Shown here piece by piece: positions 33,503 to 41,333 of a stretch of DNA of 64,000 nt. Both the position numbers and the translations under genes were made by a program. The notes below the pieces were generated by a model that did not search any database, was not told the origin of the DNA, and saw nothing but the letters and a program-made list of their open reading frames with translations. The DNA comes from Phaeacidiphilus oryzae TH49 (lineage in GTDB: Bacteria; Actinomycetota; Actinomycetes; Streptomycetales; Streptomycetaceae): contig NZ_JQMQ01000005.1 in NCBI RefSeq assembly GCF_000744815.1, positions 6,467,801 to 6,531,800 of the forward strand. The letters are read 5' to 3'. Position 1 is the first letter of the stretch. The number at the start of each line of letters is the position of its first letter.

Positions 33503-34411
33503 ATGCGCATCCGACCGATCCTCGATACCCCGGTGTCCAGTGGCGGGCCGCGCCCGGCCGGCGGGCTCGCCGAGATCGGCGCGCAGCTCGCCGAGGGCGG
33601 GGTCGCCGTGCTGAGCGGCGCGGGGATCTCCACCGAGTCCGGGATCCCCGACTACCGCGGCGAGTCCGGCCGGCACCAGCGGCACACCCCGATGACGTAC
33701 CAGGACTTCACCGGCGACGAGGCCAATCGCCGCCGGTACTGGGCGCGCGGCTACATCGGCCGGCGGGCGATGGCCCGGGCGCGCCCCAACGACGGCCACC
33801 GCGCGGTCCAGGCGCTGCGGGCCGCCGGGCTGGTCACCGGCGTGATCACGCAGAACGTGGACGGCCTCCACCAGGCCGCGGGCACCGCCGACGCGGTGGA
33901 GCTGCACGGCAGCCTGGACCGGGTGGTCTGCCTGGACTGCCGCCGGATCACCCCGCGCGACGAGCTGGACGCCCGGCTGCTCGCCGCCAACGGCGAGTTC
34001 CTGGCCGAGACCGAGGCCGAGGGGCTCCGGGTCAATCCGGACGGCGACGTGGAGCTCCCCGACGAGCTGGTCGACGGCTTCCGGCTGGTCCCCTGCCTGA
34101 CCTGCGGCGGCGTCCTCAAGCCGGATGTGGTCTTCTTCGGCGAGAACGTCCCGAAGGAGCGGGTGGAGCGCTGCTTCGCGCTGGTCGGCTCGGCCCGCTC
34201 GCTCCTCGTCCTCGGCTCCTCGCTGGCCGTCCTCAGCGGCCTCCGCTTCGTCCGACGGGCGGCCGCGGACGCCAAGCCGGTCTCCATCATCAACCTCGGC
34301 CCCACCCGCGGCGACGAGTACGCCCACGCCCGCGTCGAACTCCCCCTGGGCGAGGTCCTCCCCCTCCTGGCCCGCCGCCTGGGGGCGCCGCTGCCCGCGG
34401 AATGGGCATAG
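33503..34411 (+). CDS. Sirtuin NAD-dependent protein deacylase
   Basis: 302 residues. 'GVAVLSGAGISTESGIPDYRG' binds NAD; 'GVITQNVDGLHQAAG' and the catalytic His in 'ELHGS' follow; zinc ligands are in 'VCLDC' and 'CLTCGG'. 'FFGENVPKERVE' and 'VLGSSLAVLSGLRF' complete the Rossmann domain. An insert of about 40 residues between the two Cys pairs is longer than in CobB. It removes acyl groups from lysines, often on acyl-CoA synthetases. It lies just after the importer operon with its own start, and no link to it is evident. Confidence 0.92.
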   Translation: MRIRPILDTPVSSGGPRPAGGLAEIGAQLAEGGVAVLSGAGISTESGIPDYRGESGRHQRHTPMTYQDFTGDEANRRRYWARGYIGRRAMARARPNDGHRAVQALRAAGLVTGVITQNVDGLHQAAGTADAVELHGSLDRVVCLDCRRITPRDELDARLLAANGEFLAETEAEGLRVNPDGDVELPDELVDGFRLVPCLTCGGVLKPDVVFFGENVPKERVERCFALVGSARSLLVLGSSLAVLSGLRFVRRAAADAKPVSIINLGPTRGDEYAHARVELPLGEVLPLLARRLGAPLPAEWA

Positions 34412-34430
34412 ATACAAGCTTGGATACAAG
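34411..34430. promoter_or_regulatory. Direct-repeat operator upstream of the GntR gene
   Basis: GATACAAG occurs at 34411-34418 and 34423-34430, 12 bp apart. The second copy lies in CTTGGATACAAG, an imperfect palindrome like the TTGTAT/ATACAA elements of FadR-group GntR proteins. It begins at the sirtuin stop and lies 19 bp before the GTG, so it should cover the promoter. Confidence 0.65.
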
Positions 34431-34448
34431 GGCTGGTACCCTCGCCGG

Positions 34449-35099
34449 GTGATCGAGGATGCCGAGCGGCCGAGGCGCGTCTCCGCGGCGCACCAGGTCT
34501 ATGCGATGACCAAGGAGCTGATCCTCAGCGGGGAGCTTCCGCCGGGGAGTCTGATCAGTGAAGGGGAGATCGCCGAGCGGGGGAGGGTGAGCCGGACCCC
34601 GGTGCGGGAGGCGTTCCTGCGGCTGGAGTCGGAGGAGCTGCTGGCGCTGCATCCCAAGCGGGGGGCGGTCGTCGTGCCGGTGCCGCCGGGGGAGGCGCTG
34701 GACGTGCTGGAACTGCGGCTGGCCATCGAGGGGTCGGCGGCCGAGCGGATCGCCAGGAGCGGGCTGGACGCCGCCGACCGGGTGCGGCTGCGGGAGACGA
34801 TCGCCGAGCAGCGCGAGCACGCCCGGTCCGGCGACGTCCGGGCCTTCGCGGTCGCGGACGAGGCCTTCCACCGCGGGGTGGTCGAGGCCTCCGGCAACGC
34901 GATCGCCGCCCGCTTCTACGCCACCCTCGGCGACCGGCAGCGCCGGATGAGCATCACCGCGCTGGGTCCGCGCCCGGACCGGCTGGCCGAACTGGCCGAC
35001 GAGCACGAGGAGTTGCTCGGCCACCTCGCCGCCGGCGACGGGGCGGCGTTCACCGCGGCCCTGCGCGCCCACCTGTCTGCGACCCACGGTTCACCGTGA
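34449..35099 (+). CDS. FadR-type GntR transcriptional regulator
   Basis: 216 residues from GTG 34449. The winged helix 'LILSGELPPGSLISEGEIAERGRVSRTPVREAFLRLESEELL' is followed by an FCD-like helical domain ('ELRLAIEGSAAERIA', 'DEAFHRGVVEASGN', 'DEHEELLGHL'). The His and Glu residues fit the FCD metal site. It is followed after 100 bp by an MFS gene that it may control. A direct repeat upstream suggests autoregulation. Confidence 0.87.
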   Translation: MIEDAERPRRVSAAHQVYAMTKELILSGELPPGSLISEGEIAERGRVSRTPVREAFLRLESEELLALHPKRGAVVVPVPPGEALDVLELRLAIEGSAAERIARSGLDAADRVRLRETIAEQREHARSGDVRAFAVADEAFHRGVVEASGNAIAARFYATLGDRQRRMSITALGPRPDRLAELADEHEELLGHLAAGDGAAFTAALRAHLSATHGSP

Positions 35100-35199
35100 G
35101 TGGTCCGGGGCGCGGTCCCGGGCCGCCCTGGCCGGATCGCAGGCCGGTTCGCTACTACGGAAAGTTCTGCCACAGATGCTCGACGTTCGAGGGATATCC

Positions 35200-36477
35200 G
35201 TGTCGTCCGCGCCTGTCGCCGCCCGGCGTTGGCCGGTCGTCGCGGCGGCCATGTTCGCCTGCGGGTGGGGTGGGAACCAGTTCACGCCGCTGCTGCTGAT
35301 GTACCGGCGGCTGGGCGGCTACTCCGCCCTCAGTGTGGACGCGTTCCTGGGGGCGTATGTGGTCGGGCTGGTGCCGGGGCTGCTGCTGGCCGGACCGGTG
35401 TCGGACCGGAGCGGTCGGCGGCGGGTGATGGTGGCCGGGACGGCCGCCTCCGTGCTGGCCAGTGCGGTGCTCTGCTTCGGTGGGCAGAGCGCCTGGGCGA
35501 TCTATGCCGGACGGCTGGTCACCGGCGTGGCGGTGGGGATCGCCATGGCGGTGGGGACCAGCTGGGTGAAGGAGCTGTCGGCCGCGGCGGACGGTGGCGG
35601 CGACAGTGGGGCCGCGGCCCGGCGGGCCTCGTTCTGCCAGACGGTCGGGTTCGGGCTGGGCGCGGGTGTCGCCGGGGCGCTGGCGCAGTGGGGGCCGTGG
35701 CCGATGGTGCTGCCGTACCTGGTGCACATGGCGATCACCGCCGCGCTGCCGGTGCTGCTGCTGCGGGTGCCGGAGACCAGGGGCGGGGCGGCGGGCGTAG
35801 AGGCGGCGGGCGCCGGGGCGCCGACCGCCGGTCCGGCGCGCGGGCTCGTCCTCGGGCTGCTGCGGGATCTGCGGATCCCGCCGCCCGCCAGGCGCCGGTT
35901 CCGGCTGGTGGTGCTGCCGATGGCGCCCTGGGTGTTCGGCGCGGCGGGGCTGGCGTACGCGGTGATGCCGCAGCTGGTCGGGGCGAAGGTCGGGCAGTGG
36001 GGGCTGGCGTACGCGACCGCGCTCACCGTGCTGATGCTGGGCACCGGCGCGGCGGTGCAGCCGCTGGCGAAGCGGCTGCGGGGAGCCGGCGGCCACGGCG
36101 GCCGGGCCCCCGTGGTGGCGATGTCGGTGATGCTGGCCGGCGCGGTGCTCTGCGCCGTGGACGCGCGGTGGCTGTCGCCGTGGGCGGCGGCGGTCGGCGC
36201 GGCGGTGCTGGGCGCCGGCTACGGGATCACCGTGGTCACGGGGCTGCTGGAGGTGCAGCGGATGGCCGGCCCGGACGACCTCGCCGGGCTGACCGGCGTC
36301 TACTTCACCCTCGCCTACGCGGGCTTCCTGCTGCCGACCGTGCTGGCGACCCTCTCCGGGCTGGTCTCCTACCCGGTGATGCTGGCCGCCGTCGCCCTGC
36401 TGGCGCTGTGCTGCCTGGGCCTGGTCTGCTTCGGGGTGCGGCGGACCGCGGCGGAGGGGATCCGCCCTCAGTCCTGA
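35200..36477 (+). CDS. MFS transporter
   Basis: About 425 residues with 12 predicted membrane segments. The signature 'GPVSDRSGRRRVMVAGTAAS' lies between segments 2 and 3. 'GRLVTGVAVGIAMAVGTSWVKEL' and a cytoplasmic Ala/Gly-rich central loop follow. GTG 35200 has GAGGGA 5 bp upstream; the in-frame ATG 35176 has no clear ribosome site. Probably an efflux carrier of the drug:proton antiporter kind, placed behind a GntR regulator. The substrate is unknown. The 3' end overlaps the convergent DUF427 gene by 10 bp. Confidence 0.85.
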   Translation: MSSAPVAARRWPVVAAAMFACGWGGNQFTPLLLMYRRLGGYSALSVDAFLGAYVVGLVPGLLLAGPVSDRSGRRRVMVAGTAASVLASAVLCFGGQSAWAIYAGRLVTGVAVGIAMAVGTSWVKELSAAADGGGDSGAAARRASFCQTVGFGLGAGVAGALAQWGPWPMVLPYLVHMAITAALPVLLLRVPETRGGAAGVEAAGAGAPTAGPARGLVLGLLRDLRIPPPARRRFRLVVLPMAPWVFGAAGLAYAVMPQLVGAKVGQWGLAYATALTVLMLGTGAAVQPLAKRLRGAGGHGGRAPVVAMSVMLAGAVLCAVDARWLSPWAAAVGAAVLGAGYGITVVTGLLEVQRMAGPDDLAGLTGVYFTLAYAGFLLPTVLATLSGLVSYPVMLAAVALLALCCLGLVCFGVRRTAAEGIRPQS

Positions 36478-36848
36478 TCGATCGTCACATGCTTGGGGTA
36501 GAAGGCGACATGGCCGGCGATCTCGGCCACCGCCGGATGCGGCTCGGGGTACGTCCACACCGCGTCGGCGATCTCCTGCCCGTCCCCGGTGCGGAGGGAG
36601 TAGTAGGAGGCCTCGCCCTTGTACGGGCAGTAGGTGTGGCTCTCGGTCCCGGTCAGCACCGCGGGGTCGACGTCCTCCAGGGGGATGTACTGGACCGGCG
36701 GGTACCCGCCCTCCAGGCCCTCGGAGAGGGTCAGTGCCCGGCGGGTGTCGGCGACCACCGCCCCGCCGGCCCGGACGACCACCCGCCTGGGGTTCTTCTC
36801 GATGGTGATCGGGTGGTCCGGTCCGGGCACCCGCGTCTCACGCGCCAT
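36468..36848 (-). CDS. DUF427 domain protein
   Basis: 126 residues. 'DHPITIEKNPRRVVVRAGG', 'VVADTRRALTLSEG', 'YPPVQYIPLEDVD', 'SHTYCPYKGEASYYS' and 'AVWTYPEPHPAVAEIAGHVAFYP' are the classic segments of the beta-barrel DUF427 family, widespread in actinomycetes and of unknown biochemical function. ATG 36848 has GGAGGAG about 6 bp upstream. It is a stand-alone gene convergent to the MFS gene. Confidence 0.92.
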   Translation of the reverse strand: MARETRVPGPDHPITIEKNPRRVVVRAGGAVVADTRRALTLSEGLEGGYPPVQYIPLEDVDPAVLTGTESHTYCPYKGEASYYSLRTGDGQEIADAVWTYPEPHPAVAEIAGHVAFYPKHVTIDQD

Positions 36849-36969
36849 CTCGCTCCTCCGGGACTCGCGGCGGTTCAGGTCCGCCCACCAGGCTACGCCG
36901 AACCGGCGCTCCGGCGGAGACCCGGCGGGGACCCGGCGGAGACCCGGCGGGACGGCGTTCACCGGCGGG

Positions 36970-37827
36970 TCACGGCTTCACGCCCACCCCGGCGTAGAGG
37001 GTGGGGGCCAGCGGCGCCGGCGGCGCCGGCTCGGGGCCGGGGGCCTTCGGCCGCCAGTCGTGCGCCAGCACCAGCCCCGGCTCGACCAGGTCGGTGCCCG
37101 CGAAGAGGCCGGAGACCTCCTCGTGGGTCCGGAAGACCAGCGGCGCGGTCGCGTTGCGGTAGATGTCCACCCCGCCGGTCCGGAGCTCGGCCTCGATGCC
37201 GTCGGCGGTGCCGTGCGAGAGGATCAGGCAGCTGCCGGGGGCCAGCGGCGCCAGGAGCTCGCGGACCAGTCCCGCCGGGTCCTCCTCGTCGCGGATGAAG
37301 TGCAGGATGGCGACCAGCATCAGCGCCACCGGGCGGTCCAGGTCGAGGACCGCGCCCGCCTCGGCGAGCAGCGTCGCCGGCTCGCGGAGGTCGCCCAGCA
37401 GCACCCGGGTGCGGCGGGACGGGTCCATTCCGGCGAGCAGGGCGCGGGCGTGGGTGAGGACGATCGGGTCGTTGTCCACGTAGACCACCCGGGCGTCCGG
37501 GGCGACCTCGGCGGCGACCTCGTTGGTGTTGCCGGGGGAGGGGATGCCGGTGCCGACGTCCAGGAACTGCCGGACGCCGCGGGCGGCGGCGAAGCGGACC
37601 GCACGGCCAAGGAAGGCGCGGTTGGCCCGGGCCACGTCCCGGGTCTGCGGGTAGAGGGCGATGGCCTGCTCGGCGGCCTCGCGGTCGGCGGCGAAGTTGG
37701 TCTTGCCGCCCAGGTAGTAGTCGTACATCCGGGCCGGGTGCGGCAGATGGGTGCGCAGGTCGACGCCCTGCTCGTACTCCTCGCCGGGCTGCTCCCCGGC
37801 CTCGGCCCCGGTGGTCTGGTCCGCCAC
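36970..37827 (-). CDS. SAM-dependent methyltransferase, DUF574 family
   Basis: 285 residues. 'HPARMYDYYLGGKTNFAADREAAE' is the diagnostic opening of the DUF574 (PF04672) family, which is highly expanded in streptomycetes. The SAM site is 'RQFLDVGTGIPSPGNTNEVA' with acidic residue in 'VVYVDND'. 'ILHFIRDEEDPAGLV' follows. Substrates are unknown for almost all members. The gene is alone on its strand between DUF427 and a metallo-hydrolase. Confidence 0.93.
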   Translation of the reverse strand: MADQTTGAEAGEQPGEEYEQGVDLRTHLPHPARMYDYYLGGKTNFAADREAAEQAIALYPQTRDVARANRAFLGRAVRFAAARGVRQFLDVGTGIPSPGNTNEVAAEVAPDARVVYVDNDPIVLTHARALLAGMDPSRRTRVLLGDLREPATLLAEAGAVLDLDRPVALMLVAILHFIRDEEDPAGLVRELLAPLAPGSCLILSHGTADGIEAELRTGGVDIYRNATAPLVFRTHEEVSGLFAGTDLVEPGLVLAHDWRPKAPGPEPAPPAPLAPTLYAGVGVKP

Positions 37828-37912
37828 GCGCGTTCCGCCTTGTCCTCAACTCCGCCGCGCCGAACGGTTCTTCGGGCGGCACCGGAAATGAATCATGCCA
37901 CGCGGAGGCCGG

Positions 37913-38863
37913 TCAGGCGCAGCAGCGCAGCGGAGTGCCGCCGTTGAGGGCGATCATGTGGGAGAGCGCGGGACCGAGCGGGAGCGGGGCGCCGGGCGGG
38001 GTGCCGTCCAGGTCGGCGAGGGCGCGGAGGAGGTTCGCGCCCAGGCGCTCGCTCTCGCCGAGGGCGCTGTGCGGGCCGAGGTCGGCGGCGCGCGCCGCCG
38101 CCAGCGGGTCGGTTCCCTCGGCCCGGGTCCGCCGGGCGAGTTCGAGGAGGCGGTGGAAGTAGTCCGCGGCGTCGTCGATCGCCTCCGGTCCGCAGACCGG
38201 TCCGTGGCCGGGGACGATCACCGCCGGGTCCAGCTCGCGGAGCACCTGAAGGGCCGTCAGCATCCCGGTGGCGGAGCCCATGAAGCAGAACGGGCTGCGG
38301 CCCGGCATCAGCAGGTCGCCGGCGAAGGCGATCCGCTGCTCGGGCAGCCAGACGATGGTGTCGCCGGTGGTGTGCGCGACCCCGGGGTGGATCAGCTCGA
38401 TCCGCAGCTCGGGGTGCGGAAGCCGGTGGACGGTGGTGGAGTACGTGGTGGTGGGCGGCGCCAGGATGATCTCGCCCCAGTCGATGTCCGGCCAGATCTG
38501 GTGGAGTTGGAGCCCGGCGGCCAGCAGCTGCTCGGCGCACTCGGCGTGGCCGACGACGGTGGCGTGCGGGAGGAACACCGAGTTGCCGTAGGTGTGGTCG
38601 CCGTGGTGGTGGGTGTTGACGACGGTCCGCGGGGCCGCGCCGCCGCACAGCCGCAGGGCGGTGTCCCGGAGCGCGGTGGCCCGGGCGATGGTGGCGGCGG
38701 TGTCCACCAGGACCGGGCCGCTCGGGGCGTCGATGACGCCGGCGTTGCTGATGCACCAACTGCCGGGCGGCTGGAGGTAGGCGTGCACGCCGGGAGCGAG
38801 CTCCTCGGTGAACGGCGCGGTGGCTTGGTCGTACGCGGTGCTGCGGGAGATCGACGCGGGCAT
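37913..38863 (-). CDS. MBL-fold metallo-hydrolase
   Basis: 316 residues. Zinc ligands: 'VNTHHHGDHTYGN' (HxHxDH), His in 'HPGVAHTTGD', Asp in 'IAFAGDLLM' and His in 'IVPGHGPVCG'. The N-terminal 'GVHAYLQPPGSWCISNAGVI' is typical of the group related to quinoprotein relay-system and cyclase-like hydrolases. Cytoplasmic, with no signal peptide. Substrate unknown. Separate from its neighbours by 48 and 85 bp. Confidence 0.88.
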   Translation of the reverse strand: MPASISRSTAYDQATAPFTEELAPGVHAYLQPPGSWCISNAGVIDAPSGPVLVDTAATIARATALRDTALRLCGGAAPRTVVNTHHHGDHTYGNSVFLPHATVVGHAECAEQLLAAGLQLHQIWPDIDWGEIILAPPTTTYSTTVHRLPHPELRIELIHPGVAHTTGDTIVWLPEQRIAFAGDLLMPGRSPFCFMGSATGMLTALQVLRELDPAVIVPGHGPVCGPEAIDDAADYFHRLLELARRTRAEGTDPLAAARAADLGPHSALGESERLGANLLRALADLDGTPPGAPLPLGPALSHMIALNGGTPLRCCA

Positions 38864-38911
38864 GGGCCAAGCCTGCCGTACCCCGAGCCGCGGTGGTGAC
38901 CGGGGGGTCGG

Positions 38912-39850
38912 TCAGGGGGTGCGGAAGCGGCGGTGGAAGCCGAGGCCGAGCCAGGGGCGCCGGCCGTAGGCGAAGGACCGTCCGGTGGCTATCGTCCGCC
39001 AGACCGGCTCCCGGGCGAAGCCGATCAGCAGGGCGGCGTCGGCGCTGAGCGAGAGGGTGCAGTCGACGGGCCCGGCCGCCGGCCCGCAGTGGGCCCGGCC
39101 GTCGGCGCTACGGAGGTCGAAGGGCCGGGCCCCGCGGATGCGCAGCCGGAACGCGACCGGCGGCCCGCCGGTGGCGGCCTCGTCGGCCAGCAGCGGCAGC
39201 ATCGCGCCGAGCACCACCGGCGCGGCGGCGCGCGCGGACTCGGGCGGCAGGCGCCGGTCGGCGCCGAGGGCGCCGGCCAGGTCGCGGCCGTGGACCAGGG
39301 TCTCGCTGACCGCCAGGGCGGCGAGGACCGCCGCCGGGAGTTCGACGCCGGCCCCGTACCAGGGGGCCGGCAGCGGGGCGGCCGGGTCCGGGTGGGCGTC
39401 CAGGGCGGCGAGGAGGGCGGCCGCGGCGGCGCGCAGGGCCTCGGCCGCCTCGGCCGGCGTGGGCTGCTGGAAGAGCGGCAGGGAACGGGAGTTGATCTCG
39501 GCCAGCCGCTCCGGGCGGAGGCCGGGGGCGGCGCCGTGGGTGTCGTCGTGGGCGGCGCCGCCGTGGGTGTCGGCCTCGGCGTCTGCCACGGCGGTCGCGC
39601 TCGCGGCGGCCAGCTCGGCAGGGAGGTCCTCGCCGCGGATCGCCAGGCCGAAGGCGTGGTACGCGGCGCACAGGTGGGCGGCCAACTGGCCGACGTTCCA
39701 GGCCAGTCCGGGCACCGGCCGGTCCGGATCGGGGGCCCCGGCGAGGAGCCGGGCCACCCGTTCGGCCTCCCGTTCGACGGCCAGGCGGAGGGCGGGCACG
39801 TCGTAGTCGGCTGCGGGGGCGAGGGCGGTCGGGCCGGGCTGGGAGGGCAT
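38912..39850 (-). CDS. Maleylpyruvate isomerase N-terminal (DinB-like) domain protein
   Basis: 312 residues. 'AWNVGQLAAHLCAAYHAF' is the first helix with the metal His of the mycothiol-dependent maleylpyruvate isomerase/DinB fold. A second His is in 'AVSETLVHGRDLAGAL'. The C-terminal part ('CTLSLSADAALLIGFAREP') looks like an SCP2-type domain. Such proteins use mycothiol, the actinomycete thiol, in isomerisation or detoxification. The central part holds a His/Asp/Gly-rich stretch. The exact substrate is unknown. Confidence 0.78.
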   Translation of the reverse strand: MPSQPGPTALAPAADYDVPALRLAVEREAERVARLLAGAPDPDRPVPGLAWNVGQLAAHLCAAYHAFGLAIRGEDLPAELAAASATAVADAEADTHGGAAHDDTHGAAPGLRPERLAEINSRSLPLFQQPTPAEAAEALRAAAAALLAALDAHPDPAAPLPAPWYGAGVELPAAVLAALAVSETLVHGRDLAGALGADRRLPPESARAAAPVVLGAMLPLLADEAATGGPPVAFRLRIRGARPFDLRSADGRAHCGPAAGPVDCTLSLSADAALLIGFAREPVWRTIATGRSFAYGRRPWLGLGFHRRFRTP

Positions 39851-39882
39851 GCGGGGAAGTCTGGGGACTCGCCTGGACACCG

Positions 39883-40461
39883 TCAAGACTTGCCGACCGG
39901 ACCCGCCGGACCGTCGGGTCCCACCGGCCCCACCGGCCGGCCGTCCAGCAGCTCGACGGCCCGGCCGCCGGCGGCGGAGAGGGCGACCGAGCGGGCGGCG
40001 GCGAGCCGGGCCGCGGACTGGGGGCGGAGGAGCTCCTCCGCCTCGGCCGCCGTGACCAGCCGCCACTCCGTCAACTCGTCCTCCTGGAGCCGGATCCCGG
40101 CCAGGTCCCCGGCGTCCGCGAGGCCGCCGTCGTAGACGTGGATCAGATGGTGCTCGGGGCCGCTGCGGGTGGACCAGTCCACGGCCAGCAGCCGGCCGGG
40201 GCGGCGGGACCAGCCCAGCTCCTCGGCCAACTCGCGGACGGCGGCCTGCCGGGGGTGCTCCCGGTCCGGCTCCAGGGTGCCGCCCGGCAGCACCCAGGGC
40301 GCGGCGGCGTCCGCCGAGCCGTCCGCCGGACGGACCCGGACCAGCAGGACGCGGCCGTCGGCGTCCCGGATCAGCGCCCGCGCCTTGACCAGGATCCGGG
40401 GGCGGGAGGCGAGGTACGCCGCGAACGGCTGCAGCACGGGCGGGGGCTCCGGCGGGGCCAC
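39883..40461 (-). CDS. NUDIX hydrolase domain (C-terminal half of a probable tandem NUDIX protein)
   Basis: The Nudix box is 'GGTLEPDREHPRQAAVRELAEELGW' read in pieces: Gly, then the REL..EELG core. The C-terminal tail is Gly/Pro-rich. The GTG at 40461 has no ribosome site in front. The homologous reading continues upstream of it in the same frame (Ala-rich, then 'AERAPLTLAV'), and the preceding NUDIX gene runs into it one frame away. Adding one base near 40500-40555 would fuse both into a single two-domain protein. As deposited it reads as a separate 192-residue protein. Confidence 0.65.
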   Translation of the reverse strand: MAPPEPPPVLQPFAAYLASRPRILVKARALIRDADGRVLLVRVRPADGSADAAAPWVLPGGTLEPDREHPRQAAVRELAEELGWSRRPGRLLAVDWSTRSGPEHHLIHVYDGGLADAGDLAGIRLQEDELTEWRLVTAAEAEELLRPQSAARLAAARSVALSAAGGRAVELLDGRPVGPVGPDGPAGPVGKS

Positions 40462-41129
40462 CGCGAGGGTGAGCGGGGCCCGCTCAGCGGCGGCGGCGTC
40501 CGGCCCGGCGGGTCGGCCGGCGGCGGGCCGGCCGGCAGGGCCGCAGCGGAGTGGTCGGCGAGGTGGCCGTTGACCAGTTCCAGCGGCCCCGCGCCGGGCC
40601 CGGCGGCCAGGCAGGCGGTGATCCGGCGGGCGATCCGCGGGGTGGCGGCGGCCCGGACCTCCTCGGCGGTCAGATGGCCGCAGGCCGCGATCTCCCGGGG
40701 CTGGAGGACCAGCCGGCCCTCCTCCGCCGCGGTGAGCGGCTCCGCCCAGTAGACGGTGGTGGCGATCGGCGGCCGGCCCGGGGCGGCCGACCAGTCCACG
40801 GCGGCGAGCTCGCGCAGCCGCGGGGTGACGCCGATCTCCTCGCGGCATTCGCGGGCGGCGGTCTCCCGCGGGGACTCGCCGGGGTCCTGACCGCCGCCGG
40901 GGAGGGCGATCCGGTGCGGCCCGTAGGTGAGGCGGACACAGAGCACCCGGCCCTCCCGATCGGGGATCAGCACCGAGCTGGAGGCGAGGACGCCGTTCGG
41001 CCGCGGCCGCGCTCCGGGCGGGAGGCCGGTCGCCGTCCCGCTCTCGGCCTCGCTTCCGCCCGCGCTTCTGCCCGCGTCCGCGCCCGCGCTCTCGGTCTCG
41101 GTTGCGGTTTCGGTCTCGGAAGGTTGCAT
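40371..41129 (-). CDS. NUDIX hydrolase (N-terminal half of a probable tandem NUDIX protein)
   Basis: ATG 41129. About 30 Thr/Glu/Gly/Ser-rich residues precede 'ASSSVLIPDREGRVLCVRL' and a Nudix box with 'GGGQDPGESPRETAAREC' then 'REEIG'. It hydrolyses a nucleoside diphosphate derivative. After 'ELVNGHLADHSAAAL' the frame turns into a Pro/Arg/Ser-rich tail, typical of out-of-frame GC-rich DNA, while a second NUDIX domain continues one frame away. The true product is therefore probably a tandem NUDIX protein of about 415 residues spanning 39883-41129. Confidence 0.75.
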   Translation of the reverse strand: MQPSETETATETESAGADAGRSAGGSEAESGTATGLPPGARPRPNGVLASSSVLIPDREGRVLCVRLTYGPHRIALPGGGQDPGESPRETAARECREEIGVTPRLRELAAVDWSAAPGRPPIATTVYWAEPLTAAEEGRLVLQPREIAACGHLTAEEVRAAATPRIARRITACLAAGPGAGPLELVNGHLADHSAAALPAGPPPADPPGRTPPPLSGPRSPSRWPRRSPRPCCSRSRRTSPPAPGSWSRRGR

Positions 41130-41333
41130 CAGCGAACCACGTCCTCGTCGTCCTCGTCTTGGTCCTCGACCGGCACGGAGCACGTTACCCGCCGTCGGCA
41201 AGGGTGTTGACGGAGTGTCAGGGAACGTGCGGGCTTGGTGACGAGCCCTCCGGCGGGCGAAGATCCGCCGCCCCCTATGCTGGGGGCGGCCGGGACGGAG
41301 ACCTGTGGATCGGCACAGGACACAGGAGGATGA

